Shown: positions 13,223-25,717 of the stretch, one piece after another
How the letters are laid out: every line of letters begins with the position of its first letter
How positions within the stretch are numbered: position 1 is the stretch's first letter
DNA from: Aquilaria yunnanensis
Taxonomy: Eukaryota; Streptophyta; Magnoliopsida; Malvales; Thymelaeaceae
Length of the DNA stretch: 64,000 nt
NCBI GenBank assembly: GCA_039654915.1
Contig: CM077594.1
Location: 100,516,893 to 100,580,892 of the forward strand
Direction of reading: 5' to 3'
The notes under the pieces: model-generated
Told to the model about the DNA's origin: nothing
The model's database searches: none
Seen by the model: only the letters and a program-made list of their open reading frames with translations
Position numbers and translations under genes: made by a program

Positions 13223-16200
13223 TTATCCATGAAAATGAAAGCATCCGAATTTCAGAGAAGGTTTCCTGTGAATTGAAGACCTTTGAACTAAAAACAAGTG
13301 AGTTGCGCCTATTCTAAATAGTCCATGCAGTAACTCTTCTGATGGCATCCCAAATCTTCCCCAATTTGTGACCAGTAGCAAATGAACGTACCTCTTGAAA
13401 CAACTCCACCAGACTTGTGCTGCTTGGGCCAGCAATTTTGCACCACCGGAAAACTGAACACCAGACTTGAATTGAAAATCCGCACCTGTATAGTAGATGG
13501 TCGTCAGCATCCTCTCCAGCATTATTGCATGGTGGGCAAGAAGCAACCAGCTGCTGAAAACCACGAGCTAATAGGTTGAGTCTTGTAGGCAGTCTATTTT
13601 GCAGTGCCTTCCAAATAAATATGCTAATTTTGGAAGGCACCCTATTGGAGAAGCACCAGCAGCCGCGAACTGAACCTGCTCCAGCTCATAATTCCATGCA
13701 CTAACAGAGAATACTTCCCTTGGGCTTAGAGACCAAGCAACTGTCCATAACACCTGTAACAACTTGTACATTTATTACCAAAGACTCTTAACTCAGCAAA
13801 TTCTCCAACCTCTCTTCCTCTCAACTGTCTTCTCCAGTCCCAATTCCATCTCCACTCCACCCCCCCACTTATTTTACAACTTTTATTGCTAGCTAGAGAA
13901 TAATCTAGGGAATCTATGATTCAAAGTAAAAAGTCCCCAACCACCTATCCTGCCAAAATCTGACCCAACTCCCATCTCCAAATTTCCACTGAAACGAAGA
14001 TGTAAAATCTACCGCCAACTCATCCATATCCAAGCCTGCTTTCAATATATTTTTCCAAACATGCCCCAGCTTTCTCCCTCTTTCATGTACCCCCATTCCC
14101 CCCTTATTCACCATGTAGAGTCGAAACTACTCTTCTCCATAATGCTCCTTTCTCACACCTATATCTCCACCACCATTTACCAACCAAAGCTAAATTTTTA
14201 TTGTTGAGACTACCCACGCTCAGACCCTCATTTGTCTGAGCTGTTATAACCCTACTCCACACTACCCAAGAAATTTTCCTACCCTCCCCATTGCCCCCCC
14301 AAAATAAGTTGCATCTGATACTTCCAAGCTCTCAAATAACTCTCACAGGGGCTCGGAAGAATAAGAAAAAGATCAAAGGTAGACTATTAAGCACTGACTT
14401 CACCAGATTGAGCCTTCCACATACTGATAATAAGTTTGATTACCATACGCTTAATTTGTTTCTGAGCTTTTCAATTACTGGTTTCCAGGATAAGTATCTG
14501 CCCAGGTTCTGTCCTACTGGCAGCCCCAACTAAGTGAAAGGAAGCTTACCAGCAACACATTTCAGAAGACCAGCAGTGTACTCCACTTCACCATCATCAA
14601 CTCCGACACCAAAAATCTAACTTTTATTTATGTTCACTTTTAAACCAGCCACTATTTGGAAGCACTTCAGAATTCGCTTCAAATTATGGATATTTTCTGC
14701 ATTCCACTCTCCGACAAAGAATGCATCATCAGCATACTGCAAATGCGACACCATTACTCTGGGAGTACCCGCTTCTATTCCTTTGAACACACCTTTTTCA
14801 ACAGCCTCAAGCATCAAAACATTAAGTGATACTGCCACGAATAGAAATAGAAAGGGAGACATAGGATCCCCTTGTCTAATTCCTTTTTCAGGATGAAACT
14901 CTTTTTTTGGATTGCTGTTTATTAAGACTGATATCCTTGCTGAACTCAGACAGCATCTAATCCAGCTTCTCCACCTCCAACCCAATCCCATTTGTTCCAT
15001 TACCGAGTCCAAAAATCCCTAGTTCATGAAATCAAATGCTCACTCAAAGTCTGCCTTAAATATCACCGGCTTTTTCTTTGTTCTTTTCAGGTAATCTGCA
15101 ATTTTATTTGCTACCACTACCCCATCAAGAATTGGTCTCCCCTTCAAGAAAGCAGTCTGGCTTTCACCAATAATTATGTGCATGACAGATTTCAGCCTTT
15201 CTGCTAACAATTTCACAATAATCTTGTACATCCCAATTAAACTTATAGGTCTATAATCCTTAAAACTTACTGGATTCAGTTTTCTAGGCACCAAGGAGAT
15301 AAATGATGAGTTGCATCCATTTTCCATCCTGCATGTGGATTCAAACTCCCGAACAAAACTCATCACATCTTGCTTGATAATTTCCCAACTTGCCTTGTAG
15401 AAGCTGAAGGTGAAACCATCTAGGCCTGAGGCCTTCAAACCTTCACAATCCCAGACCGCTGCCTTCACCTCTTCCTCTGAGAAAGACCTCTCAAGAGCTT
15501 CACTTCTACAGGCAATTTCCTGAACTTATTGCTTGTAAATATTGATCTTGTAGGGCAGTCCTTAAAGAGTGTTTTAATATAACTGAGAGCCTCTTCCTTA
15601 ATTTCATTTGAATCTTCTAACCATTGCCCATTGGAAAAGATACCATTGAAACTATTTTTTTGGATGTGTCCTTTTACCACCGTGTGAAAGAACTTTGAGT
15701 ATCATCCCCCTTCTTGATCCATTTAATTCTTGACTTTTGCCTGATCATGCCTTCTTTGGTTTTTCTTTCTCAAACAGCTTGTTTGTGATTTCCACTCTGT
15801 GCACCACCTCCATTTCATTCAGATCCTTTCTCTCAGCCAATAAATCAAGTTTCACCAATTTAGACTTCACAACCTCAATATCCTCATTAATAGTACCATA
15901 TTCTGCTTTGCTCCATATCTATAATTTTTGTTTCAGATTTTTGAGTTTCTCCCTGAAGACATAACTTGGCCTGTCAGATATGTTGCACTCTGTCCATACT
16001 TTTGCAACTAATGAGCTCAAATTATCATGTCGTAACCAGACATTGAAGAACCTGTACGGAGATGGTCCAAAATCCACAAAGCTTTGTTTAAGTAATAGGG
16101 GGCAATGGTCTGATATAATCCTTTTCAATGCAACCATCACAAGATTAGGCAATTTCTTAAGAAAATCTACCGAGATCAGAATCCTGTCCAGCCTGCTCAT

Positions 16201-16809
16201 TTTTGTTCCTGTTTTGTTGTACCAAGTGTACTTCCTTCCACCAATCCTCATGTCTAAATGACCAGAATCTGTTATGAAGTTGTTCAACAAATCTGCATCC
16301 CTTTCATTGAAAGCACTTCCTTTTTTCTCCTCCTTGCATCTAACTGAATTAACATCCCCACACATGCAGGACAGTCCATTAAAGTTGTTCAATACAAGTT
16401 CTTGCACAAAATGTCCTTAGCAACCCAATCTTGTGGAGCATAAATGCTTATAAAGGCTATAGGTTCAGCCACATTCACCCATTGACCAATAATGACCATA
16501 AAACCATCTCCTGAGAACTGATCAGAGATTTTGAAAGCATCTGAATTCCACATACATAACAATCCACCATATTGCGAATGTTTCCATCAGAAATCGATTT
16601 GCCCGCTGCTTTCAAATTCTGGTTCTCCTCCTTCAGTTTATTCTTGTCGGTATGCCTCCTCATTTCCTTCTCCATCCTCATTTCTCTTGAGTTTCTTTTC
16701 CTCATTGTCTCTCTCGCTAGATGCGACTTTACTTGATCTGTGTTTTTAGCTGTCTTAAACAGAACAGAACGAGGTTCTTTTTGCCTGCACGTTGCAGCAG
16801 ATTCATTTT
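13223..16809 (-). pseudogene. LINE ORF2 remnant (endonuclease, RT, zinc-binding)
   Basis: Broken frames read right to left. At 16475-16809 a basic linker ends in SISDGNIRNM. At 15919-16407 lies an AP-like endonuclease with GDVNSV, TWYN..SRLDRIL and ISDHCPLLL. At 15040-15680 is the first part of the reverse transcriptase (SGLDGFTFSFYK, DYRPISLIG, GRPILDG). At 14617-15012 is its core with GIRQGDPMSPFLF and the catalytic YADD. At 13914-14114 a short stretch has a WKFGDGSWVRFWQDRW motif. At 13314-13640 lies the zf-RVT type end (SKISIFIWKALQNRLPTR..LARG) with its Cys/His residues. These motifs are standard for plant L1 elements. No single frame spans them. Confidence 0.88.
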
Positions 16810-19800
16810 GTAGTAGCCCTAACAACAAATGCAGTCAATATAAGTCCTTCACAAAAATAATTCTACAAAATATGGGTAACAAACATGATGCTAACCATGT
16901 GCACCTGAAATGCAAGTATTGCTTAAAGTTTCTAATTCAAAGAACTACAATAGCATGGAGTAAAACTCTGCAAATGATTGGAAAGTTAAGCAAAACTCAT
17001 GAAGCTATGGACAAACTTTCGTTCTGTAGAAATTGACTCATCTTCTAATTGTCGACAAAGTTCACAAAGGATTGACAAAAAATTCTACCAATAGTTTATC
17101 AGATTACACTAAAACAATTGATTATTGTTCATTTTCATCCCCAAGTCTGAACCAGAAGCTGAATAAGATACTTGCAACCCATAGATTATGACTATGGTCA
17201 GATTACTTTCAAGGTAAAGATGTCGAAGAACTCTGGTTGGTTGAGTATAACCTGCTAAAATGGATGAGGGTTTTCCTGAAACAAAATCACAGACTAAATT
17301 CGCTGAACCATAACTTGGAATGAATAACTTTTTAGTCTGGAGACAAAGAAGTGAGGAAGATGCATGGAGCTATTATAAAAACTTTTAAATATATCTGGCA
17401 ATTAAAAGTATAATCACTTATGCCATCAACCAATTGGGGGAAAAAGGAAGGAATTTTGGCATAACAAATTTAAATCAAATTGATCCTTGATCCTCTATTT
17501 TTTCTTGAACGAAAAATAATTGTGCCATGCACTGTGTTGACCAGTTCCATGAGCAGTAGCAGCAAAGTAGAGTAACACTGGGGATGAAGTGTGACTTATA
17601 TATATATAAATATATTTGTGTGTGTGTGTGTGTGTGTGTGTGAAACCATATCTAACCTAAGCAACCGTTTTATTCTTTCTTTTTTTTTTCTTTAACGTCT
17701 AGAAAAGAAACTTAACCACAATCCTTAAAGTAAGCATATATCAATTAAAGAAGCACCAAAAATTAAGTTCATTTCAAGGAACATCACCTGACAGCAGATT
17801 AGGAATCATGTTGTGGCTCTTTCCGAGTGGCCATCCACAGAATCTAGAAGCCAAGTTCAGTAGAGTAGTTTTAAAAAAACTAAAGGACACTAAATTTCCA
17901 TACCAATGCTTAATCCCTTTTGATAAATGTTAGATGATAGGTCTTCAGGCAGCCTCTAGTACAGAAAGAACACACAATAAAACAAAGGAGTATTCAGTTG
18001 ACATGATATGAAATCAATAATTAAAACATAACCATTAAGAGATTTAAAAATCTAAAGATTTCTGAGAAACAAAGAATCTAAGCAGGAATCTTTCAAGTTC
18101 AGAGCAATTCAGACACGGATGGCAAGACAAAGTCAAAACCATACCCAAGAACCAAGTATAATACTTGCTCGATCGCTTTAAATGCCAAATAATCATCAGA
18201 TTGAAGATGAAAGATTGTAAAATAAATTCTTCACAGAATTTTTTCATATTACTAAATTTGAACCTCTTTGAGTTTCTTGGAACAAATTAAACTAAATGGA
18301 CATGGTAAAAGCATAAGAAAGAAGTAGAGCACACATTTAGAAATTAAAAACAAAGGTAATTGAGTAATCATTAGCTACTGTTGCCAGGAACAATGACCAA
18401 TAGCTTTTAGAATAAAATATAGAGATGATTAAGGCACAGCGTAAGTACCTTTATGGATTCAATGAGTTCGTATGAGATAGCAAAAAACTTGTAAGCCACA
18501 GGATGAAATTTATACCATTCCAGCTGTTATGTCCTCATCACTTTCAGTAGCAGCTTGTGCCTTTCCAACGGATACATCTAAATTCTGAAATATGTACATG
18601 CATGATGCACTGCTACTCCCTCTACATCAGTTGATTATGGACAAAAAGGTGAAAGTAAAGCACAAAATCATGCATAAAATTACCAGAATTGCAAAGCAAA
18701 GCAACCAAATAGGCCACAGAAGTGAAGGAGCTGAAACCATGTCCACCAGGTGTTTCAAATGTAGTGGCTGAAGAGTAAAATATAAAGGAGCTAAATCTAG
18801 TTTGTCTTCTGAAAAAAAAAAAAAAAAGAAGAAGAAATGAATACAGTAAAAAGAACTATTCCAGATTAAACGAGCAAGATAATAAAATGGCCTGCATAAT
18901 CTCATTGAGACAGATTCGAATGTATCATTGCAACGTCAGCAAGACAAATCTTGAAAAGTTGCTCAACATAAAGCTGCTGCAAGCGGAACTGAGCAGAAAC
19001 ATAAATGAATGAGAATGAATGATAGGAAGAAGCAAAACTTCATCTAATGATGTGAAAATAACATGCAAAATTTCTCCTTTTCTGGGAAAAGTCTTAAGAA
19101 TTTAATAAGCATAGCAAAAGAGAATAAACTCATATAGGAACATGGGTATGGTCTGATTTCACAATGAGCACACCCAAGACAAATGAAACTACATGGACAT
19201 ATGTCGCAAGATAATTAACCAACACAAACTCCATGTCTTCAATATCCGGGAAGGGAAGAAAATATAAAAGCTAAAGGAAAAATGTCACTTGATTGTCAAT
19301 AAGAAAACAACATAAAAACCAGCTGCACTTAAGACACAAAAATTATCATATTTCTTATAACCCAAGAATGAGGCTCTATATTCTATAAGTCGATTATTTA
19401 ACCCTACACCTAAAACTAAAAAAAAAAATAGACATAAGAATAAGTTGGAATTATTTTGGATGTTAATTGATAGGTGTTATCCTCCTTCAATCAGCACCCT
19501 GCAAAACAACCTAAACCCCGAAATATTATTTGTAGCTTGCAAGTACCAACCTTGACGAAGACCATCTTTTCCTTCAGCAATGAAGCAACAGCTCGTCATA
19601 TTCCAGAAGTCTAGCAACTTCTTAGTTCTCACTCAATCTCAAATGCTATTAACCTAGGGAGACCATAGAAACTGAAAATGAAAATTAAAAATTTCAAACC
19701 TTGATTTTAGTCCATCAGAGGCCGCCCAACAGGCAAGACCTTCCATCCCATCGCAACCAGGAACCGACCTCCACCTAAGCCCGACGCTACAAACCATTCA

Positions 19801-21283
19801 AACATAGAAAACACCTTCAGGAAAACAGGAAAAAGAGAAGAGGAATGATGAATCGCAGTAGCGATTAGAGGCTCCAGGAGCAGAAAATCAAACTCCTATC
19901 TCTCGATCAAGTTGTTGATGGAGTGACCCTGATGACAGAGGCAGATAAGCGGCCTTACCCAACTCGCGCCTTGTTGCAGCGGCGGCCCTCCACCAACGCC
20001 ACTCACAGAGTCGGGACAGGGGAGAAGGGATCTGAAACTTCTAATTTTTCTCCAAGAAAGATACGAAGGAAAAGAGAATGTTTGATCAAACGCACCTGGG
20101 CTTTGGCTGGGACAGGTGGATTTCAGGATTAAAAAAATGCTTTCTCTTGTCCATCCGTTTCTCAGCCCTAGCATCCCGTCGTCCTTCACCAAGCGTCGTC
20201 GCCTTCGAAGCCCTCACAGAAATTGTCCATCGATGAGCTTCTGATCTCGGGTGTCGAGTCTCGACTAAGCCCACCTTCGCTGCCAGGTTGGTAGGCAAAC
20301 AGGGAAAGGCCTTAAACGCCGTCGTTCCTAGAGCCAATGACACCACGCCCAAAACCTTAAATAGAGCTGCACCCCAAAAACGGCATCGTATCTTTCACTG
20401 TTGATGAACAGTGAAAAGCCGCCTTATTTAGAATATAGTATAGTATAATGCTAAGTTTTTTTTACCTGCACTTTGCACTTTGTAATGGGTAATTTGTTTT
20501 GATAAAATTATTATTAAAATAAATATCAATTAAAATTCTAATTTATTTTAATTTTGAATTGAGTTTTTTTTATATTATATTCTTATCATTAAAATGATTA
20601 GTCATAATCAAAAAGTAGTATTGTACATGTTTAAAAGTGGTGAATATTTTTTTCCGTTAAAAAATAATTAACTAAAAAATTTCTCTTATCAACTCAAATT
20701 ATAATTTTTAATATTGGTGGGAATTTAAAATTTATTTAGAAAAGTTCACTTTCAATTTTAATAATTATGGACCAAATTACTTTATTAAACCATAAAACTT
20801 TTGAATTAAATAACTCATACTACAAAACTCAATTATTAATAATGAAAAGATATGATGAAAATAGAAAATTTGTGTTTAATTTATTTTTCTTTAGAAAACT
20901 ATACATAAAAAAACAATGAAAATTTTGATGAGTAAGAGAGCAGATAGAAAGAATATTAATTATTCAGTTTGGAGACCAAAATGTAACACTGGTCGAACTT
21001 AGTGACTTACATGGTAAAGGTTAGAAATTATGGGACAAAAAACACATTTAACTACAACCAAAAGTGAAATAGGCTTAAATTGAAAAAAATAGCAACCTGG
21101 CCCTCAGGACACGATCCACTTGCTGAAAAGTGGATTGAACTTAAAAAACAATCAATGTAGTCCATAAAAAAGAAAAAATACTGTTGATGAATAGTATACT
21201 TTCACTCAATTTTGCACTATTCATCTACAGTACTTGTGTTCATCTTTAGAAGTATAGTGTAATAATATCATCAATGGGCCTAA
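16810..21283 (-). mobile_element. 4.47-kb insertion inside the LINE, 11-bp TSD
   Basis: An 11-bp direct repeat, AGATTCATTTT, sits at 16799-16809 and 21284-21294. Removing the intervening DNA and one repeat copy rejoins LINE ORF1: PKSVVK on the right runs on to NESAATCRQKEPRS on the left, with a one-base frame slip. The segment is therefore a separate insertion, younger than the LINE. Its ends are weakly inverted (GTAGTAGCCCTAACAAC left; TTAGGCCCATTGATG on the minus strand from the right). I see no poly(A) tail and no transposase. An 11-bp TSD with poor terminal repeats fits a non-TIR Mutator-like element that has captured host DNA; this class is an inference. Confidence 0.7.
18099..20352 (-). 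pseudogene. Captured gene-like fragment, function unrecognised
   Basis: Inside the nested insertion the minus strand shows several exon-like blocks. 20096-20352 opens with ATG and encodes MGVVSLALGTTAFKAF.., rich in Ala, Ser and Arg like a plastid targeting region, then a donor (CCCAG|GTGCG). 19551-19599 encodes MTSCCFIAEGKDGLRQ before a donor. 18684-18767 encodes PLHLKHLVDMVSAPSLLW.. and is hydrophobic; a 99-base intron leads in phase 0 to 18516-18584 (NLDVSVGKAQAATESDED..). A frame slip then leads to WYKFHPVAYKFFAISYEL.. ending at a donor near 18449. A last block at 18099-18176 encodes AIEQVLYLVLGYG.. to a stop. I do not recognise the protein; it could be an organelle membrane protein. The frame slip suggests a pseudogene. 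Confidence 0.4.
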
Positions 21284-21294
21284 AGATTCATTTT

Positions 21295-22040
21295 TTAACT
21301 ACTGATTTAGGTTCTGCAATTCGGGCCTCACTTTCACCATCTACTTCCTTATTCGTATTTATTGGGTTATTAGCGTGCTTCTTCAAATTGGGCCCATCTT
21401 CACTGTAGCACTTTTTTATCCGAGGCCCAACACTATTCGATACATATTTATCCCCACCAGATTCAACTTCTGTTTTAGACTATTCAGCTTCACTACCGCC
21501 AGAAACCATTTCTCCATATTCTTTAATATCATCTGAATCACAAGAATATTGTGGCAAAAATGACTGCGCTGGGCTGCGGGGTTTGTTTCCAATGCAGTAT
21601 TATCGCCACCTTTTGTGCTGTAACCAAATTCTTCATTGGAACCAAATTCTGAGAACACTTTGAATTGTGATTGTTCCTCTTCCTTATGAACATTTGAATT
21701 CGAATCCGATACGTAGCCTGCTGATGAAGATGCATAATCATCAGAGCTCGACGAGTGCCAATGGATATCTTTTGCTTGGAACTGAAAGTTTTCTTCTACC
21801 ACCAACGTACTTTACCGTGCAAGGAACCAAATTATCCGAATCAATTAGTTTCTAGCGACATATATATAAATCCACAACCACCCCAAACCTTTAAAAAACC
21901 TTCCACAATTCTTTTCCCCTCCAATCCTCAGGGAAATTCGAGAAGCAGAAGGAGGTTGATATTCGCTCAAGATCTCTAATGAAATCCTTGTTTTGAGTCT
22001 TGGCCTAGTTCCTCTTCTCGACCCCAAAGCCCCTGTTTTC
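21295..22040 (-). pseudogene. LINE ORF1 remnant
   Basis: Broken minus-strand frames downstream of the LINE 5' end. The first piece (21845-22027) ends NCGRFFKGLGWLWIYIYVARN, reminiscent of the RRM-like start of plant LINE ORF1. The next (21416-21805) is Ser/Asp-rich (HWHSSSSDDYASSS). A third frame gives VGPRIKKCYSEDGPN and ends at PKSVVKK, where the nested insertion interrupts it. The RRM assignment is tentative; position and continuity with the linker at 16475-16809 support ORF1. Confidence 0.55.
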
Positions 22041-22095
22041 TCTCATTTTTTCACTTCTACTATCAAACTCCAAGGCGCACAACAGTGGGAAGGTT

Positions 22096-24690
22096 AAGGG
22101 AACATTGGAGAGATAGGTTATTTATATATACATATACCTCCTCTCCTGTTCCCTACCCTAGATCAACTCAACTACATCTTAATTTGATGATTGCCATGTT
22201 GTGGATCATCAATTTAGGTGATGAAGTACTTCATTCTCTTCATTCTTTCTTCTTTCCCTGACCATCGAAAAAGACAGCCAAAACCTAATAAAACGACCCT
22301 TGACATAAAAACAAAACAGGCATGGAAGAAAATCATACACCATTAAGGACCCGGTTTAGTTTTCTGCGTCTAATATTTCACGCAAGTTGCCATTTAACTT
22401 TTTTGTTTGGCGAAATGTCCAGCTGAAATTATGACATTAATGTGCGAAATCTGCCTTGATTGTATTTCAAAATTTGCGTAAATCTGCCACGTTAGTGACT
22501 AAAAAGGTGGAATTTCTATTACCAACCAACATATATATTTGGTTTTGGCTTCGGAAAAAAAAAAAAAAAGAAAACACAAGAAAAGAAAACAACTGACATG
22601 TGTTCAGGTTTTCTATTTGGCATGTGCCAATCTATTTTAGGTGTGTATGAGATCAAAGCTTTTTGGGTTGCTAACATATGGCTCAGCTCTGGATTTACTT
22701 GCGTTTGCATATTTGGTTGGCACTCTCGTTCTGGCGAGGAAGAAAGAAACAATATTTCCACCCTCACCAGTCACCATGTTGCTCCATTATCCACCACATT
22801 TTCTTGTAGTGGGAAAGAGGAAAAAAAAAAAATAAAGCCCTTAAAAGGCATTAATTTGTTCAAACATTTGGCTTGAGCATACTTGAACTAACATACGCAT
22901 GTGTATGTCTATTGACTCTATTATGATATTTGTTGTTTGTAATCCTTATCTGTCAGTGCAACTCATCCGGGGTTACTTGATGGGATATCACCTATTGCTT
23001 CAGTTTTTTTGGGGGCTACTTGTCTAGATACAAATTGCTTTGACTGATATATGTAAATACATAAATTGTTGCTGAACAAGAATAATATTTGATCCAAAGT
23101 TCAAGGGTATAGGAGAGATTCAAAGTTTGAACTCATTTTCTATATTATGTCAGATAAAATTGATTCGGTTGTCATTATGATCTCAAAGGAGACAATAATT
23201 AATAGTATCTTCTTCCCTTATAATTAACATGTAATGATATTTTTGAATATAAAAAAATGATACTATATGTTTTGAACATGAATGAGATAAGTATGAAATT
23301 TTTCTCCAAACCAAATAAAACTGCTTAAAAAATTAGCAAATTATGCTGATAAAATATGCTAATATGTTTAAATTTTTTTTATTAACATTAATGCTTCAAA
23401 GTAACGTCAACAACTTACATCATTTGTAATAGTGAATGTAGATAAACAACTCGAACTCGACTTGGTTTAGAGTTTCTTTATGGCTCATTCATATCATTTG
23501 TAATCCAAGGAATAACAAATTAGCAAATTAACTTGATATTCATTTTAAGTCAAGCTCGACTTTCTCACTATTCTACTCAACTTAGTTTAGTTGATTTCAG
23601 CCTTAGACAACATTCCCTTTGATTTTAACCAACAACTTGAGTTCAACTTGGTTTAAAGGGTTGTTTATAGCAGGCTTATATATTTTTCAACCCAAATTTG
23701 AACAAATTATTAAGCTTGATACTCATTTCAAACCAAAGACGTACTACTCAGCTTGGTTCAGCAGGTTTTAGCCTTAATTGCTTGAGGATGTCAAAGGTTT
23801 CTAATTATGGAGAATATGCAACATTGCATATAATTTAGGGAGCAATACTGGTATTTACCCAAAATGAAACTCGCAAGGCGGGAAAGGGGGACACTGTACC
23901 GGCATGGATTACTTTGGCGGAAAACCAACGGTAGCCAGATTCAAATTTTCATTATTATTATAAAAACCAAAAGTTACCTAAAACAGTAAATCAGTTATAG
24001 AGGTTGGAACGGATGTAATATTTTTCCTAAGAGAACTCACAAATAATGGTTCTGATCATCCCGCAACTTAATTAATTAGTATAAATGGGAAGGGTACTGC
24101 CCTTTCACATCACAAGCCCTAGTTCAAGACATCTCTTATCTTTAATTTTTAGAAACTCTCAACTTTAGTAGTCAGTAAGAAATTTTGAGTAAAATAAAAT
24201 GGTTCTATATTATTCTCAGAAAAAAACTAATATACGATACACAACCCCAACTAAAATAAAATGAAAAAAAAAAACAATAGAAAAAATTACATAGCTTTAA
24301 TTAGGTACCTCTAAATTATTACATCTTTGATTATTTATTTATTTTGAACACATGAGTTACTTTCTTGCATTGTAAAAGTCTTATTATCATATTTAAAGTA
24401 TTTGGATGGAGTTCAATCGTAATTTTTTTTTATTTATGGTACGTAAATTACTTCCTATATATGATTGTGTTACCTCTTATACTATTCCTTATTGTAAACT
24501 TGTCGAACTGAAATTACATCGGCCAAGAAAAAGAGCACGTAATGTAGACCAAAAAAACTTAAGAATATGTAATGATAATTACAAAAATGTACTAATACAT
24601 AAACAATAAGAAAAAGTTTTCCCTCTCTTTCGTAATCGTAAACTATATTTAATTTCTTGAATTCTTTATTACTGACATCAAATTCTGCAA
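22096..24690. other. Intergenic region upstream of the epsin gene
   Basis: No gene supported. It holds a diverged duplication of about 160-190 bp (about 23442-23606 and 23628-23785), each copy opening AACAACT(C/T)GA and closing in a TTAGCCTTA-type end. The last part is AT-rich and becomes pyrimidine-rich from about 24,700, where the epsin leader probably starts. Confidence 0.5.
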
Positions 24691-25717
24691 TTTCTTAGGA
24701 GCTTGTTCGTACTTTTCGGCTCTTCTCTTCAATCATTTCCCTCGTCTGGTTTCCCCCTTCGTTGCCTTGCGCCAATCAATTTCTGGCTATTTCGCTGTCG
24801 GATCTGAGCTCCGATTTCTGTTACATGAGGTTCGATCTTGTCTCGTCTATCTGAATTCCGTATGCTTCCTTGCATTTCCCGGTATTCCGTTGGTATGGGC
24901 TGGCTCTTATCTCCTTCTAAATTAGGCGCAACATTGCATTATTCTTTTCCGTCATCGTCGATCGCTTTCTGATTGATAATCTCTGTGTTTCGAACAAATA
25001 TGCTGCAGATATTTTGCTCCTCCGGGTTCATGTGTAATTGCATTGGTCATTACTTGTCCTGCAATTCTCCTTCTGCCGATTTCTCTGTATTACCATGGTT
25101 GGTTTCTATGTGATTTCAGTGTTAGGAGATTTGTGTTATATGTGGAGAATTCGTAGGTTGTTTCTGCGATCATCCATTCATCCCTGAAATTTTGCTTAGA
25201 TTTCTTCACTTTGACGATCGTCTATTCGTTTTAAAGTTTGAAAGCCAACCCAGAACACTGTTTGCGTTATTATTCTTTATGAAATTGTGCTCGAGTTTCC
25301 TTAAGTTTGAATATTGAAACGTCTTCTTGTTGCGAACCAAGAGTTAGATTTTTTGGAATTACAAATCCGAGGTTCATGTTGTAATATACGTAAGGAAAAG
25401 GCCTCCATTCCTGTAAATCTGTCGTTTATGTGTATGTGCCTTGTATTTTTCAGACCCAATAAGTCTCCTGATGCACCCAAAGAATGTGTTCTGCGTCAGT
25501 TATAGACTTCTAATCAGACTTATTAGCTATAGCATTTTTTGTTACTTACATGTGATTCAGCGTATTTGATCTGATGAATTGTGGTCAAACTGAGCTCCAT
25601 GCGTTAGTGGTTTCTGCATGATAGGTCGCTTTCATGAGTGTTGTTCTTGCCGTTTACGGCATGATAGGTCCCTTTCATGAATGCTTTGTTGTTTTTGAGC
25701 ATAGGTTTTAGGTGACG

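Larger units (their letters stand above)
12980..22080 (-). mobile_element. L1-type LINE with nested insertion, perfect 15-bp TSD
   Basis: A perfect 15-bp direct repeat, AACAGTGGGAAGGTT, lies at 12965-12979 and 22081-22095. The left copy is followed directly by a T run, the poly(A) tail of a minus-strand retrotransposon. The interior encodes LINE domains in order from the right: an ORF1 piece, an endonuclease, a reverse transcriptase with YADD, and a zinc-binding C-terminal region. The span is 9.1 kb, but 4.47 kb is a later insertion (16810-21283), leaving about 4.6 kb of LINE. That is short for a plant L1, so internal deletion is likely. Reading frames are broken by stops and frameshifts, so it is inactive. 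Confidence 0.9.

Noticed and set aside
16872..17036. BED-type zinc finger remnant on the + strand (HLKCKYC)
   Set aside because: Only two cysteines in a short frame. The required downstream His residues and any transposase sequence are absent.
12980..22080. A single 9.1-kb autonomous LINE
   Set aside because: A 4.47-kb segment with its own 11-bp TSD interrupts ORF1. Removing it restores LINE continuity.
22519..22876. Short overlapping frames upstream of the epsin
   Set aside because: No domain, codon or splice support. They arise around an A-rich tract.
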